Source: Lenzites betulinus (taxonomy: Eukaryota > Basidiomycota > Agaricomycetes > Polyporales > Polyporaceae). From it: 64,000 nt of DNA. Shown here piece after piece: positions 35,632-48,020 of the stretch (its first letter is position 1; the number at the start of each line of letters is the position of its first letter). The DNA lies in contig JABYQU010000002.1 in NCBI GenBank assembly GCA_022264855.1, positions 992,001 through 1,056,000 on the forward strand. Direction: 5' to 3'. The notes under the pieces were generated by a model. It saw only the letters and a list, made by a program, of their open reading frames with translations. It was not told the origin of the DNA and did no database searches. The position numbers and the translations under genes are program-made.

Positions 35632-36497
35632 CTTGGACGTCGCGTCTCGCGGGCTGCAGAGACCGGGCGGTGAGGGGGGGGAGGGTGGAGAAGGCGGGAA
35701 GGAAGAAGGCGGAGGGGAGGGAGGAGGAGAAAGAGCCAGGGGACGGGTGGGACTGGCGGGGGATATAGGAAGCCCGGGGGACTTGGGGGCGTGCCGCACT
35801 CGCGTCGACCGTCACCCCGCCGGACATCCCTCGGGTGCGCGTCCGGATGCGGCAGGGGGCCCAGCAGCGACGGAGGCCCCCTGCCCGGCCTCCCTGCTCC
35901 AGAAATCGAAGCCGCCATCCCCGCCCAATCCGGCGTCCCTCCTGCCCCCTCCGTCCGGCCCCCACGCCGCCCCCCACCGTCCCCCGCCCGATATGGCACC
36001 CCCCGGGCCCGCCACAACGCGTCCGGGCATGATGCATGCTGCCCGCGAGCACCCCCGCGCCCCCGCGGCGATGCCCCGTCCACTGCGCCTCCCTCGCGTC
36101 CCGCGCAGCGAACCGCACACGCCCGGCCACCCACCGCACATGCCGACGGCCCCGGGGTGCGCGAGGAACGGGCCCCGCCCGCCCCCAGAGCCGAGCGCGA
36201 ACATACATGTCCGCCCATGGCAGCTGCAGATCCCTTTCCGGAACACACGCGTCCTTCGACGCCCTGCAGGATCGATCTGGGGCCGCGTCACCAGAGGACC
36301 GCGGCATCACATCGGCGGTGCATGTGCCCGCGACGCACTTGGTGTCTAGTGTTCACGCCGGCAGCTCGCTTTCTGCAGGATTAAAAGAGATTAATATATT
36401 GCTGCTGTCCGCCGTAGAACAAGTAATCGTGCATCTCTAGCCGCTGCTCCTCTCGCGCGTCCTCCTTGCAGTCGTCGCCCCTGCCACGCGATCCGCT
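35632..36497. promoter_or_regulatory. GC-rich region with purine-rich tract, 5' of DUF6533-like gene
   Basis: The first part (about 35665-35750) is nearly all G and A on the plus strand, that is, a long C/T tract on the coding strand just upstream of the DUF6533-like start. The remainder to about 36330 is extremely GC-rich and open in five or six frames at once, which argues against any being real. The stretch next to 36498 should be the ALG9 3' region. No gene is supported. Confidence 0.5.
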
Positions 36498-38974
36498 CTA
36501 CGCCCGGGGCACAGTATGCGCCTTTTCCTTTTTCGCCACGTTCTCCCGGTGGCGGAGCAGGCAGAACTCCCCAAACTCGTTCCGTTCCTGCCACAGATCT
36601 CCCGGCATCCAAAGTGTGCGCGTCAGCAGCGGCGAGTGCGCGGTGTCCAAGAACGGCTGGCATTCCACGCGCGCCCACGTCTTCTCGTCCGTTGCGTACC
36701 GGGGCTCATGCGGCGCCTCCGCAGGGTGCAGCGGGAAGTCCAGGTCGAGCAGGTAGTCGCACGCCGACACGTCCACCTACACAGGGTACAAGGGAGGAAG
36801 CAGATGCTGTCAGTCACCACGTCCGGCTTCCAACCATTTCAGCGAAACGAGGACTCACGTAGAGCTGCGGCGCCTCCTCGTTCAGATCGTTCAGATCCTT
36901 GGGAACCGCCCGTGTGCCCTTGACCCGTCCCAGCAGCCCGCCGGTCCGCGGCGTCTCCGCGAAGTGCCCCGGCAGCATCCCGTCGAACTCGCTCTTGATC
37001 CAGTCGACGCGCACCCCGTCAGGGACGAGGAAGTGTCCCGGGAAGCGGTGCCACTCCTTCCCGACGCAGAGACGCAGGTTCCAGGGCGCGATGAGCCCCA
37101 GGTCGATCCGCGGCTGCTCGTCCTCCTCCGAATGGCGTTGCGCCTGCTGCGACGCGGTGCGGGGTGGCGGCAGTGAGATGAGCCCCGTCGCGTTCAGCAG
37201 GCGCGGCACCTCCGCGGCCTCCAGGGCGTGCGTCACCGACATCGGCGCGTGGTAGTACTTCCAGTGCGCGATGACCCGAGACACGGAGAGGATGCATGAC
37301 GCGGCGACGACGGAGAGCGTGAATTGGCTGAAGAGCGTCGAGCGCGAGGCCTGCATAAAGTTCAATCTATGTACGTCACGGCGCGAATTTCGGCAATGAT
37401 GCTCACCTTGTACGGCGAATTGGTGACGGCAATAAACGCCGCCTCGAGCCAGCCACGCATGAGGTACACCGTCACAGCAGCGTTGAAGCAAATCAGCGGA
37501 TAGATCGGATATAGGAACCGTTCCTCCTTGTGCTTCTGTAACGTCATGATCGCAAGCCACACGTACATCGGTGCGAGGCGGACGGCGAGAAGAGTGTATG
37601 GAGAGCTCTTGTCCGCAAATTGATAGCGTTCTCCAAGTCGCTTTCTGTCTACCCTGTACGTGACGGCAAGTGCCGGAAGAGCGAACAGGGCGAAGGGAAC
37701 CAGCACGTTGAAGTTGAGCAGGAGATTCGACAGATAGAAGTGGGCCGGCTCAGTTCCATAGAGTTCTGGACCGCGCTTCGCATCTGGAAAGACGTTGTAC
37801 TTGACGATGTTCCAAGGCACGGCGGTGAGCTTTCCGTAGAAGAGCGTGTCCAACGCAACAACCGGCAGCTGCACCAAAACGTTCATATGAGAGGATCCAC
37901 CGAAGCAAATAGGCACGCACGAAGACCAGCGCAGCGATGCCCGCGGAGGTAACGATCCGCTTCAGTCGGCCAGCGAACCAGAGGTTCCGAGCTTCGGACG
38001 CGACCTTGTCAGTCCCGCTAATGAACAATTCCTCGAGTACAAAAGGAATTGCAACCGCGAGCGCAAATGGCCACCCTACCGCCGCACCGGTTGCGAACGC
38101 CAGTGTGGCAAAGAGCGTACGGCGCAGATTGTCGCTGCTTGGCGGCTCTAATGCGTATGCAAAGCCAAGGGTGTTCGCATACATCGCGAATGACGAGGGC
38201 AGGAACGCTTCAATAGAGTCAGCCTATATAGCCATAACCAGTGAGAACCTCGGCTCACATGTGGAAGCGGACCACATCCCTGCATTGAAGACGATGAGGA
38301 AGAAAACGTAGCGTCCAACGCGGTAGTTGATCCTGTCCACCACTGCACGGTAGAAGGTGACCTCGCACAATGAGCAGACGACAGCCAGGAATATGCGAAC
38401 GGCAAAGAACGCGGGTCGCTGCAGGAGGAGAGGAGCTCAGTATATGCGTGTTTTGTATATTGCGTACGAACCTTTTCCGGTCCCAGGAATGTCGCAGTGA
38501 TTTGTACGGGGAGATAGTGGATTAGAATATACGCCCAGCTCCTGATGGAATACTCGGGGGAGGTCTCCCATGTCTGGAAGCCATAACCCTTGAACAAATA
38601 GTGCAAGGGCTCCCAGAAGTTGAAAACTACGCCGAATGTGTTAACGTGCTTCCATTGTCGATCAACAGGAACATGTACCCTCGTCACAGTCTTGAAAACC
38701 GCTGTACATGGCACCCGATACTCGGATGAGCAGCAGGATGCGGAGGGCTGCCGACCAGGTCGGACACCATGGTGCGCGTTGCGCTCTACAGCACACATTA
38801 GACTGAGCTGCTATGTCCTCATTCTAGGGATGCATAGACGCACCTCCGGAGCTGATCTTGCAAAAGACCTCCATGTCGGTTCTTCGGCTTCGGTGTGCTT
38901 TCCGCGGGCTTGTTCGTGGGCCGACGGAAGCTAATTGTCTGGATGTTGGCGTTCGGCTGAAAGCCTGTAGACAT
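36498..38974 (-). CDS. ALG9: ALG9-type dolichyl-P-mannose alpha-1,2-mannosyltransferase
   Basis: ER-lumenal GT22 glycosyltransferase that adds alpha-1,2-mannoses to the lipid-linked oligosaccharide for N-glycosylation. Start at 38974 (MSTGFQPNANIQTISFRRP); stop at 36498-36500. Splicing a small intron joins GAMYSGFQDCDE to VFNFWEPLHYLFKGYGFQTW, restoring the family's DCDE-x-FNYWEPLH lumenal loop with its catalytic acidic residues, followed by SPEYSIRSWAYILIHY. Many hydrophobic segments follow (for example FAVRIFLAVVCSLCEVTFYR, TLFATLAFATGAAVGWPFAL), then the HKEERFLYPIYPLICFNAAV motif diagnostic of GT22 enzymes. A soluble C-terminal portion continues through GKEWHRFPGHFLVPDGVRVD and DYLLDLDFPLHPAEAPHEPR to HTVPRA. 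It is divergent from the intronless gene at 39444. Confidence 0.95.
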
Positions 38975-39443
38975 GGTGGGCTACGTCGATAGTCTAGGCG
39001 ACGACGAGCAGTTCATGTACAGCGTCCAGGGAGAGAGCGGTGGTGGCGACAGCGCGTCGGACGGACGAGGGAGACTTTGCCGGGGAAAGCGGGCGAGCCA
39101 CGTGGTGACGTCGCGCGTCGCCGCGACGCGCTCCGAGCGCTATTTTTGGACGCGTCGCGCGCATATAGCCACACTCGCGTTTGCACTGTACCACAGTTAA
39201 CGTTATACCACAGACAAACTTGCCGCTGCGCTCGCCTTGCTCGCTATGATTGTTGTTACAAAGGTGAGAGGAACGAGCTCGAGGTGGACTGCGAATCTGT
39301 CGGGGCTTCTGTGCTGCCTGTTCGGCTGCCAGTTCGGGGCTGACCCCGTCCGCCTCCTCGCCCTTAAATACACTCCGCGAGGTGATGAGATGGTAAACAA
39401 TCTCTTTCCTGTACTGCGACGTTGCTGAGTAGCTGTTGCAGAC
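38975..39443. promoter_or_regulatory. shared divergent promoter, ALG9 / intronless gene
   Basis: A 469-base interval lies between two start codons on opposite strands. GC-rich near ALG9, it becomes A/T-richer at 39190-39260. No known element was identified. Confidence 0.45.
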
Positions 39444-41528
39444 ATGGACCTCGATGCCGACCCACAGTGTCGACGTCAGAGCTGGTCGGCCCTCAATGCT
39501 CTCGAGACGCTCTCTCCCATCAGCCCCTCGCCCTCGGGAAGCCTTGGAGATATCGCCACTTTTGCAAGTCTTGGAGACCTCCCAATTTTTCTGCATACCA
39601 GCGACGACTCCTCGCCACAAGACTTGAACCTCGCGGTGGCGATCTCCCCTCAGACAATATTCTTAGCCCCGAGCGGAAGCACCACCTCTTTCCAGTCGAC
39701 CAATACCTTTGGCGCCCCTCGTGTACGAGGTCCCCGCAACAACGACATGCAAGACTATGTCACACCTGATGATGCTAGCGACTCCACCGTCAGACCGCCC
39801 ACGGCTCGACAATGTTCTTCCCCCAACCCCGCATACCTTTCTGCAGTCAGGCCGAGCCGCAGTGCAGGATACTTCAGCAACCGCTTCGCTAGCATTTCCG
39901 ACCTCTCGCGCTTCACCATCTCAGCGTATGCGGAACCATGGGGCTCTAGCGATAACCTTTCTGCTTCGGGCTCCATTATAGTTCCTCCAGCAGAAGAGTG
40001 CCTGTCTGTCCCAAGCTCCCCCTCCCCACTGAACGAGGCTTCCGCGTTCCCTTTGACTGACATCCTTGCGGGCGAAACCCCTTCCTACTTGACTCCGGCT
40101 CCGAGTTCACGGTCTTGGTCAGCCCTCTCTTCTGTACTCTTCAACCGGCGTCCTCTCTCCGCATCTTCTTCGATCACCAGTACCCTGGCCTCGGCAGACA
40201 ATAGCCCTAGCCGCAATCGTTTCCGTTTTCCACAGAAGAAGTCTTCGGCGAAGTCTCGTGGCCCGGCGAAACGTCCAGATCCCACGAATCCTCTTGTCCC
40301 TAGTACAAGCTCTGAATCTGGTTCTAGCTCAGGCTGTGTCCGTCCCCGCCCCTCTTCCATCGTGACCAACCTTCCTGAAGTGCTCGGCTGGCTGCAGGAT
40401 ACCGCTATTGAGCTCTGGATCGATCAAGAAGGGTTCCGCGCGATCCGGCCCAAGTTTCACCTTACAGCTTACTCGCCGCCACCTCCGCCACCTGCCTCAA
40501 TGATGCCACCGCCAACGTCGTTCGTGGACACGCTGACGGACGGCCTCGCAGTTTTCCAGCCCATGCGGCCGCAGAGATCGATATACCACCACAGCTCGTT
40601 CGAGTCTGCGCCTATTCTCCGGCGGCTCACGGTGGCAGGCAACGAGGACAAAGACTACATCTCGCGGCACGCGAGCCTTACTCTGAAGGGGAACGGCGTG
40701 TACGCCGTGTGCGGCAGCGAGGTGTTTGAGGACCATCCGCCGCATGGTCAAGGGCACAGTACGACACTGCACCTAAGGTGGCGCTTCGAATACGCAGTGG
40801 ATGACCTGCGCACGGGCGCGGCAGCGAGCGGCGAGAAGACCTTCGTCCCGCTCAGCTTCTCGTGCTCCCCAGGGCTGCTGCACCCCGCGCACGGAAAGCG
40901 CGTAAAGCTCATGCACGTCCTCATGAAGAACATCACCCCGAAGCTCTCCGCGAAGCGCGCCGAATACGACGACAAGGGCAAGAGCAGGGCGTCCGACGTG
41001 CACGACCCGCTGCAGGAGATGCCCGAGCTGCACTCGGACGCGCCGCAGGACGGCAAGCACCACCGCCATCGGGGACTGTTCACGCACCGCCGCACGCGCT
41101 CCTCCGACCCCTCCCGCGCACCCGCAGACATCCCTGCGCCCTCCAAGCGCGCGCGCCCCGCGTCCATCTGCGCCCCCCTTCTCGCTCCCCAGCCCCCGCC
41201 CGCCGAGCCCCCCAAGTATCCGCCATTCGACGCGAGCACCTGGCGCACGGACAGCACGAACGCGCGCAGCCGCAACCGCTGGGGCGGCGCACAGAGCGCA
41301 CAGAGTACGCAGAGCACGCACTCGTCCCGCCTCTCGGCGCACATCCTCTCGCCCGAGGAGCTCGCGCAGATCCTGGAGGCGTTCCCGCACCCGGACAGCC
41401 CGGGGCGCGTGGCGTACCGCGCGCGGGCGCATTTCTCGACGCCACTGAGCCCGCCGAGCTATTATCGCCATCAGCGCGGGGGGTCGGAGATGGAGCGCGT
41501 GGACGAGGTCGGGGCGTTTGTTAGGTGA
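39444..41528 (+). CDS. unknown intronless protein, conserved central domain
   Basis: A single open frame of 694 residues with no intron needed. The family is not recognised. The N-terminal half (1-280) is Ser/Pro-rich and probably disordered, with repeated SPSPSGS, SSRSWSALSS and SSSSGC-like patches. A folded-looking core spans about residues 305-500: NLPEVLGWLQDTAIELWIDQ, then EGFRAIRPKFHLTAY, then DYISRHASLTLKGNGVYAVC, and LRWRFEYAVDD. The C-terminal 190 residues are again basic, Ser/Pro-rich and low-complexity (HKHHRHRGLFTHRR-like, AQSAQSTQSTHSS), except for a short helix-like piece, SPEELAQILEAFPHPDSPGR. No signal peptide or membrane segment is visible, so a cytosolic or nuclear location is likely. 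The absence of introns is unusual beside its intron-rich neighbours. Confidence 0.75.
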   Translation: MDLDADPQCRRQSWSALNALETLSPISPSPSGSLGDIATFASLGDLPIFLHTSDDSSPQDLNLAVAISPQTIFLAPSGSTTSFQSTNTFGAPRVRGPRNNDMQDYVTPDDASDSTVRPPTARQCSSPNPAYLSAVRPSRSAGYFSNRFASISDLSRFTISAYAEPWGSSDNLSASGSIIVPPAEECLSVPSSPSPLNEASAFPLTDILAGETPSYLTPAPSSRSWSALSSVLFNRRPLSASSSITSTLASADNSPSRNRFRFPQKKSSAKSRGPAKRPDPTNPLVPSTSSESGSSSGCVRPRPSSIVTNLPEVLGWLQDTAIELWIDQEGFRAIRPKFHLTAYSPPPPPPASMMPPPTSFVDTLTDGLAVFQPMRPQRSIYHHSSFESAPILRRLTVAGNEDKDYISRHASLTLKGNGVYAVCGSEVFEDHPPHGQGHSTTLHLRWRFEYAVDDLRTGAAASGEKTFVPLSFSCSPGLLHPAHGKRVKLMHVLMKNITPKLSAKRAEYDDKGKSRASDVHDPLQEMPELHSDAPQDGKHHRHRGLFTHRRTRSSDPSRAPADIPAPSKRARPASICAPLLAPQPPPAEPPKYPPFDASTWRTDSTNARSRNRWGGAQSAQSTQSTHSSRLSAHILSPEELAQILEAFPHPDSPGRVAYRARAHFSTPLSPPSYYRHQRGGSEMERVDEVGAFVR

Positions 41529-41700
41529 GGGGGATGGGCGTAAGGGCTTGAGGAGAGTAAGATATTGGGTGTGTGATGGTTTTTGTGTCGCAAACAGCTT
41601 GTTACAGATACGTGTGTTGTATAATTCCAAACCTATTATCATTACATGGTATCCTAGAGCATCGACTCCGATGCATACAACACGGCGGCGTCCAGGCTGG

Positions 41701-43667
41701 CTATCTCCCCGTCAGCCGGATCTCCAGCCACCGTAGTGGGGGGTATGTTACTGCAGCGAACGCAGCCGCCAACTACGGACGCAGAAGGGGATGAGCATAA
41801 CGCGTCAAGTGACAGATTCGCAGACACTGACCTCGAATCCGAGATCTGCGCCGAACAAGGCAGAGCCCGCGTCCTTGGCAAGAGGACCTGTGTACCACAC
41901 TTCGGACATGCCCACCACGGCGCCCGCAACACCAAAGCAGCCCGCGAGGATCCCCGCCGCGCCCACCGGCAACCTACACACAGTCCGCTCAGCATCCCGC
42001 ACCAGCAGCGATCAGACACAGGAGACCACTCACTTTCCAGGCAAATCCCAGTCATCGAGGTTGTACCCCCCAAGCGCACCGCCCGCGCGCCGGAAGATAA
42101 AGTGCTCCTCCGCGACGATGACGATGAAGAACGCGGTCCAGTATGAGAGGATGCTGAGGAAGTTCGAGAGGATCTCGGAGAAGTGCTCGCGCCCGGCGAC
42201 GCCCGCGACGGTGTAGATGACGAACGCGAGGAACGTCCACGCGAAGCGCGGCACCATCGCGAACGGGCGCCCGAGCGACTGCATCGACAGCCCCGCGCTG
42301 TAGCTGTTCGGGATGTTGTTCGCGCTGGGAGATCCAGGCGCGCTGGTCAGTAAAGGTGCGGCTGTTCGCGTGGGTGCGGGGAGTGCTTACACGACGGAGA
42401 GGCCGAGCAGGACGAGCAGGAACTTCCCGCCGCCACCCCAGGGCGCGAGTACCTGCGCGACGAGACCGCCCGTGCTGCCTGCCTCGAATGCGTCCGTGTA
42501 CGCAGGGTCAGTGATGGTCATGAGGGCCGCGCCGAGGATCTCCACGAAGCAGATCGGAATCCAGAGACCAAAGAACGTCAACAAGAAGATCTTCATGCTC
42601 GATGTGTTCGCCGGTAGTCGGCAGTTATAGTCTGCTGCGACAGGTGCCCACTATACGGTGATTAGCCGAGCCGAAGAAAAGCTAACAGGCGCATATCGCA
42701 CGCACCCCGGTGAAGGAACCGAAGACGATGCCGCCGAAACTCAGGATGTCCGCCGAGAGCGACCGGCCAGTGTCTTCTAGAGGCTTCTGCGCGTTGATGT
42801 CGAATCCGGCGTGTCCTCCGAGCCCCCAGAGGAACATGATGATGATGAATATCGCAATCCACGCATAGCGTTCGTAGTAGTGGACGTAGTTGTATCCAAT
42901 GAAGCACGGAATCACGCTGAGTATGCCGATGATGATGATGCCGACAACCAGCGGGAGCGTCCCGGGGTTGATGGACGCGAGAGTTTGACCCCCGAGGATG
43001 ACAGCCGTCACGGAGAATCCAAGCCTGCGCAAATGACGAAGGTTGAGTAACCGGGCACGCGACTGAGGGCCAGGGATTCGCCTTACTGCGTAAGAATGTT
43101 GAGGATGGAGTATATGGTTCCCCCGACGTATCCAGAGCTAAACCGTGTGATGATCATCGTGCGCAGGCCGGTCTTCGGGCCCAGCGTGCTTATGAACGCC
43201 GTCGCGACGCCGCCTAACGCGCCAAAGCAGAGGATGGCGGCGATAGTGTGCCTTTGCGCGTTGTTGAGAGCGCGCGACATCGGAGAGCTATGCTAGCACT
43301 CACGGTAGTGTCAACGTGAAGAATGCTTGCCCCAGGGTGCCGATGGGGATGGTCGTGAGGACGGTGTTCACCGACCACCACATGAGCAGGCTACGCGCGT
43401 AGGAAGCTCAACGAACGCGTCTCGTACTCTGGGGCACCGAACTCACTTATTCCACATGTTCTTCGTCTCCCTCTGGTCCTCTGGGACGCGTTCCACCCCT
43501 CGCGCCTCCACACCGCTGGCGAACAGCTTGGCCAGGAAAGGACCGAAGCGTCCGTACCTACGCACGATGGCGTCCTCTGGCGCAATCTCGGCGGGCAGAG
43601 CGCGCTCGTCGTAGATCGCGCCCTTCTCCTTGTCGACATACGAGGAGTCCGAGGCGTGGGCGGACAT
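41701..43667 (-). CDS. NCS1-type purine-cytosine permease
   Basis: Plasma-membrane nucleobase:cation symporter of the Fcy2-like NCS1 family. Start at 43667 ([20 protein letters not shown]); stop at 41701-41703. At least seven exons. The cytosolic N-terminus has [20 protein letters not shown] and ends [19 protein letters not shown], the usual entry to helix 1. Hydrophobic helices follow: [159 protein letters not shown], and a final [20 protein letters not shown]. The [15 protein letters not shown] and NNIPNSYS motifs are family markers. The last exon encodes [19 protein letters not shown]. Substrate choice among cytosine, adenine, guanine or hypoxanthine cannot be read from this. Confidence 0.9.
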
Positions 43668-43911
43668 GGCGGGGAGGGAAGAGCAGAGATGGGGCGAGGT
43701 GGCTCGCTGCTATCCCATGACGACTCTCGGTGCAGCATATAAATGAGAAAAGCAATCTGTTTGCTTGATGGCGGTGGTAAGTAGACGCGGAAGAATTCAT
43801 TCCCCGTACCTGTCCTATTTTTGGTATCGAAGAAGCCCACATGGCGGACTGTCAAACACAGGCGTCGAGTCGAACAATCCAGATATAACATTATAGCGCT
43901 GCATACACAAT

Positions 43912-46900
43912 CTACACGGGGGGCTTGTTGTCCTTTTGCGCTGCAGAACGGTGAGTATGGTGGCGTTTGAGACGAGAGGAAGGCGGACGCACCCATGGTG
44001 ATCCTGTCACCCAAGGACAGCGCGATGCCCTGAGTTTTGCTCCGTATCCGTACATGTCCGGTAATGGTACCGTCCTCCGTCCGCTCTACACTCAAGTTCG
44101 CCAGCGCATCCTCACCTATGATACTATGAGCACACACCCAAGAACAGAGAAATTTCGAACACTCACCGAACAAGCTCTTCGCGTACATGTTGGCAGAAAG
44201 GAAGTCGCAGTCGCCAGAAAGCGCACCCTCTGGCGTCAGACACGACATGTTCGTCGCCTTCATAACATGGTGGAGGTAGTCCCTCGGGTTCCTGTACATC
44301 ATCAGACAGCTGTCCAGGTATGTCACAAATTGCGAGCACTTACGATATCGTGGTCGTGACATTGACGCGGTTCTCCCACTCAAACTCGGTCCACATGCTG
44401 CGGAACTGCGGTGGCGAAGTATGAGTGAGCATGTCGGCGTTCCCTCACAGCATTTACACTCACCTGCTGCTCCGTGCAGTAAGCGGGCTTTATGTAGTCC
44501 ATGATGTCGATGTGAATGTCGTTCAGGATGACGCATTGTTCGGCGAGACCAGGGCCTTCCCAGAGGATACTGCCGAAGATAACGCCGGTCTCCGTAGATG
44601 ATACCTTGATAGTCGCCTTGATGCTCTGGAAGCTGTGAGGCGCGATGGTATACACAGAGGGCCGCTCGACGAGCTTGAGATCGCCCAGCGTTGCGAAATC
44701 AAGGCACAGGTTTTGCAGGGTATCGGCAGTCTGGTTGACAAGGAGAACGTCTGCCGAAAGGTATCAGCATACATACTACCGCATACCAGCGAACACATAC
44801 CGAGGAGGATATCGAAGCCATGAACCTTGACATACGCTTCGGCGTAGATCGGGTCGGAGAAGCCAGTGAGCTGTGAGATCCTGCTGAGATTGGAGAGGAA
44901 GTCTTCGGTGACCTCCCCGGCACCAGTGGCACGGTTGACATCCTCAGAGTCCTACACATCGTTGTCAGACATGCAAGTTCTGGTAAGTTGCAATGGGGAC
45001 TGACGTCAAGGGTGTCGTCGACGGCCTTCTTCGAGAATTGCCGGAAAGACAACAGATCGTCGACCTGGACGATCGCTGCCTTCGCCTTCTCTGACTCCCG
45101 CTTCTCTGCTGCCTTCTTCTGTATATCATCATCGCGATCAGCGGTTGTCACTTTCAGCGAAATAGCGAGAACAACGTGCCTCCTGTGCAGCAACCATTTT
45201 GGAGTATGCTCCCTTGGTGTCCTTGAGGAAGATCTCGTGCACAGCAGGCTGGGCCTCTAGCTCGCTCAGGGTCTGGATGCAGTTCATAATGCGCTCGCTC
45301 GAGTCTTCGTCAATAGGCACAGTCACAAACTTCGACTGGCCCACGCGGATGACGGAGGCCATGATGAGCATCGCCTAGAAGGAACAAACGATTAACATGG
45401 GGGGTTATAGATGACAAGATAGAGCGTCTACCGACCTCCGCTTTGAGTGCATTGCACTTCCGTGTCTCCTTCGACAGTTCAGTGTAACGAAGGACGAGCT
45501 TAGTGAGTGCAGAAGCCAGGACCGCGCCCGTGTAGAAGTCGCCGCCGAGGATGAGGGCTATATATGCGCATGTTGTCAGTACACAGACCACGCGCGGCAC
45601 GCACCGCTACTTACCTCGCAAAGGCGGCTTCGAAGCAGCCTTGACAGCCTCTAAGCGCGCGGACGAGATGCTCGTGTACGCAGTCTCCGTCGCGTAGGTG
45701 CCGTCCGCGAGGACCTTCGGCTTCGACGACTCCGTCTTGACCTGATCGTCCTTCTTCTCCTCCCCATCGTCCGCGCTTGCCTCCTCGAGAAGACGCTGCT
45801 CACTCGCCAGGATCGGGATCTCGCCGAGCACCTTGCGCAGCTGGCGGAACACATCCTGAATCTCAGGCACACCCTCCGCATACTCGCCGAGAATCCAGAG
45901 CACGCCGCGGTACACCTTACCGGACTTGATCTCGGGGAGCGTCTCGGTGAGCTTCTCGCAGATCGTGGGCCGGAGTGGGGGGAACTTCTCGACAACCTCG
46001 CGCACGAAGGAGACGACGTCGAGCGCAGAGGGGTTGTTCGAGTCCCCGAGGAAGTCCATGAGCGCGTGCACGACGCTGGCAGCGACCTCGGAAAACTTGA
46101 CCGCGCATACGTGGATCGACTGGATGAGCAGTTGCCTGTACTCGGGAGCCTATTGAATGGTGAGATTATGAAGAGAGAAAAACTCTGTCAAGGACGACGC
46201 GCGTACCTTCTCAAACTGCTCGTCCTGAGTCCTCTGTAGCTGCTTCTTGAGGAACAGCACAACCTCCTCGACATTACGGCTAGAGGTGAGGCTGAGTACG
46301 ACGCTGATGGCTTTCCGACGGACTTCGAGATCGGGGCTGCTGTAGGATTGTTAGCTAGCCGACGCCAGGATACAAGATGAAAGTCTGTGTACCTGGACAA
46401 TATTTGCAGGATGTCCATGATGAGCGAATCAAGAACATGGCCATGCTTTGAGCGGAGGACGTCAAGGCGGTCAAGGACGATCAGTTTCGCGTTGTTGTCC
46501 GACTCCTTTTGGACCAAGCTGATGTAGCAGGATGCAGCAGCTGCGAATATTGTATTAGTCCTCAGCTCGCATGCCACGTCGGGGTTACGCACCCTTGACT
46601 GCTGCAGGGTTCTGAGTCAAGGAAGTGAGCGTGGAGGCAGCTTCGTACTTGACCGCGTGCGACGTCGCGTTCAACAGCTCCGAGATGAGGAGGATGTACC
46701 GTGCCTGGCAAACCACCACAAATGAGTCTCGCACGTCACCCATCTCACCCCGCAGCAACGCACCTTATGCGCCGTCTCCTGCTTGCAGTCCAGCCGGATG
46801 ACCTCGATGATGCTCATCTGCAACAGCTCGTCCATAGCCGGGATCTGGTCGAATACCTGCACGATGTACTCGACCGCCTTCGGCATCGCGCAGTTTGCGA

Positions 46901-47671
46901 GGAAGACGAACGCGTTCCGCTTGCACGTCGCGTCGGACTCCGCCGCGAGGAACGTCTGGAGGAGCTCGGGCGCGTCGGGGATGAGGTGCTCGAACTCGCG
47001 GTAGATCGAGTACACGGCGAACACCGCGTTCTTGCGCACGTACGAGTGCCGGTGCTCAAGGCACGAACGGCATATAGGTACGAGCGGCTCGAGCAGCTCC
47101 TGGTCTTTCGAGATCTTCTGCAGGAAGCGGAGGGTGGAACCGCGGATGTATTCGTTTGGATGTTGCTACGTATGCAGCTGCCTTAGTACAGAATAACTTT
47201 CGCGATGCATGAGAACTCACGAGGTCGTTACGGATGGCATTGCTTCATCACAGTTCAGGTGGATGTATGGCATAGAAACAGCATGTACTCACACAACAAG
47301 GATCATCTCCTGCTTGAGCTTCCCGTTATCATCATACTTCGGGCACACTTCCCAGTAGAAGTGCAGCAGCTTCTTGAGCTGCTTATTCCGGGATGGCATA
47401 ACATACTGGATGACGGGCATCAACAGTTGCGGCTATTTCGTGTGCCCGCGCACATCGTAAGTACTCTCATTCTGCACCTAATCCCTCGAGCAGCGCGCAG
47501 GCGCACCTGGTGGTTCCCATTAATCGTCGAGATAATGATTTTGCGCAACGTGTCAAGCTTGACTTCGTCCGAGCCCTTCTGAAGGGCTGTGCGGAGCTCC
47601 TGGGTCGTGGGGGCCTCCGAGCTGTCCTCATAGACCAGCGTGTAACAGGAAGAGTCCGTTGTTGCAGACAT
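43912..47671 (-). CDS. SEC26: coatomer subunit beta (beta-COP/Sec26)
   Basis: Subunit of the COPI coat on Golgi-to-ER and intra-Golgi vesicles. Start at 47671 ([20 protein letters not shown]), which continues [20 protein letters not shown]. Around fifteen exons follow. The adaptin-type helical-repeat trunk is seen in exons such as [60 protein letters not shown] and [20 protein letters not shown]. The C-terminal appendage follows: [60 protein letters not shown], then [21 protein letters not shown] and [13 protein letters not shown]. The last coding exon adds AQKDNKPPV with stop at 43912-43914. Content and order match beta-COP end to end. It is tandem to the permease, 244 bases upstream of its start. 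Confidence 0.96.
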
Positions 47672-48020
47672 GACGGGCGTGAACGATAGGGAGACCCAGA
47701 AGATGAGGAATTACGGTCGGCGCCGCCGTGGAAGTAGAGAGATGTCGATGAGCTACTATATTTGGGCAACATACGTGCCACCACCGAGACGCGTTGGGTA
47801 GACGCCCGAAGCAAGAGATGTAACATCATCACAGCCTTCAGAGCTTCATCGTTTAGTACTCGAAGGTGGGATCACAGCAGGCGATTAGGGATAGGATAAA
47901 ATATGTATACAAGGCTACGAACGCAATATTTGTTCACGCATGAAAAGATGCTTCGGCGTAGCAGTACGCCCAAGCATTCGCATTCAACCCCTGGAATGAG
48001 TGCTTCTTATAGCCACCAGA
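47672..48020. other. intergenic, beta-COP promoter
   Basis: A 349-base gap lies between the beta-COP start and the stop of the CstF64-like gene, both minus strand. A moderately A/T-rich part at 47880-47930 may mark the end of the latter transcript. No gene is seen. Confidence 0.45.

Noticed and set aside
35544..36310. several open frames of 230-250 residues on both strands
   Set aside because: Five or six frames are open at once in extremely GC-rich DNA and none resembles a known protein, so this is composition, not coding.
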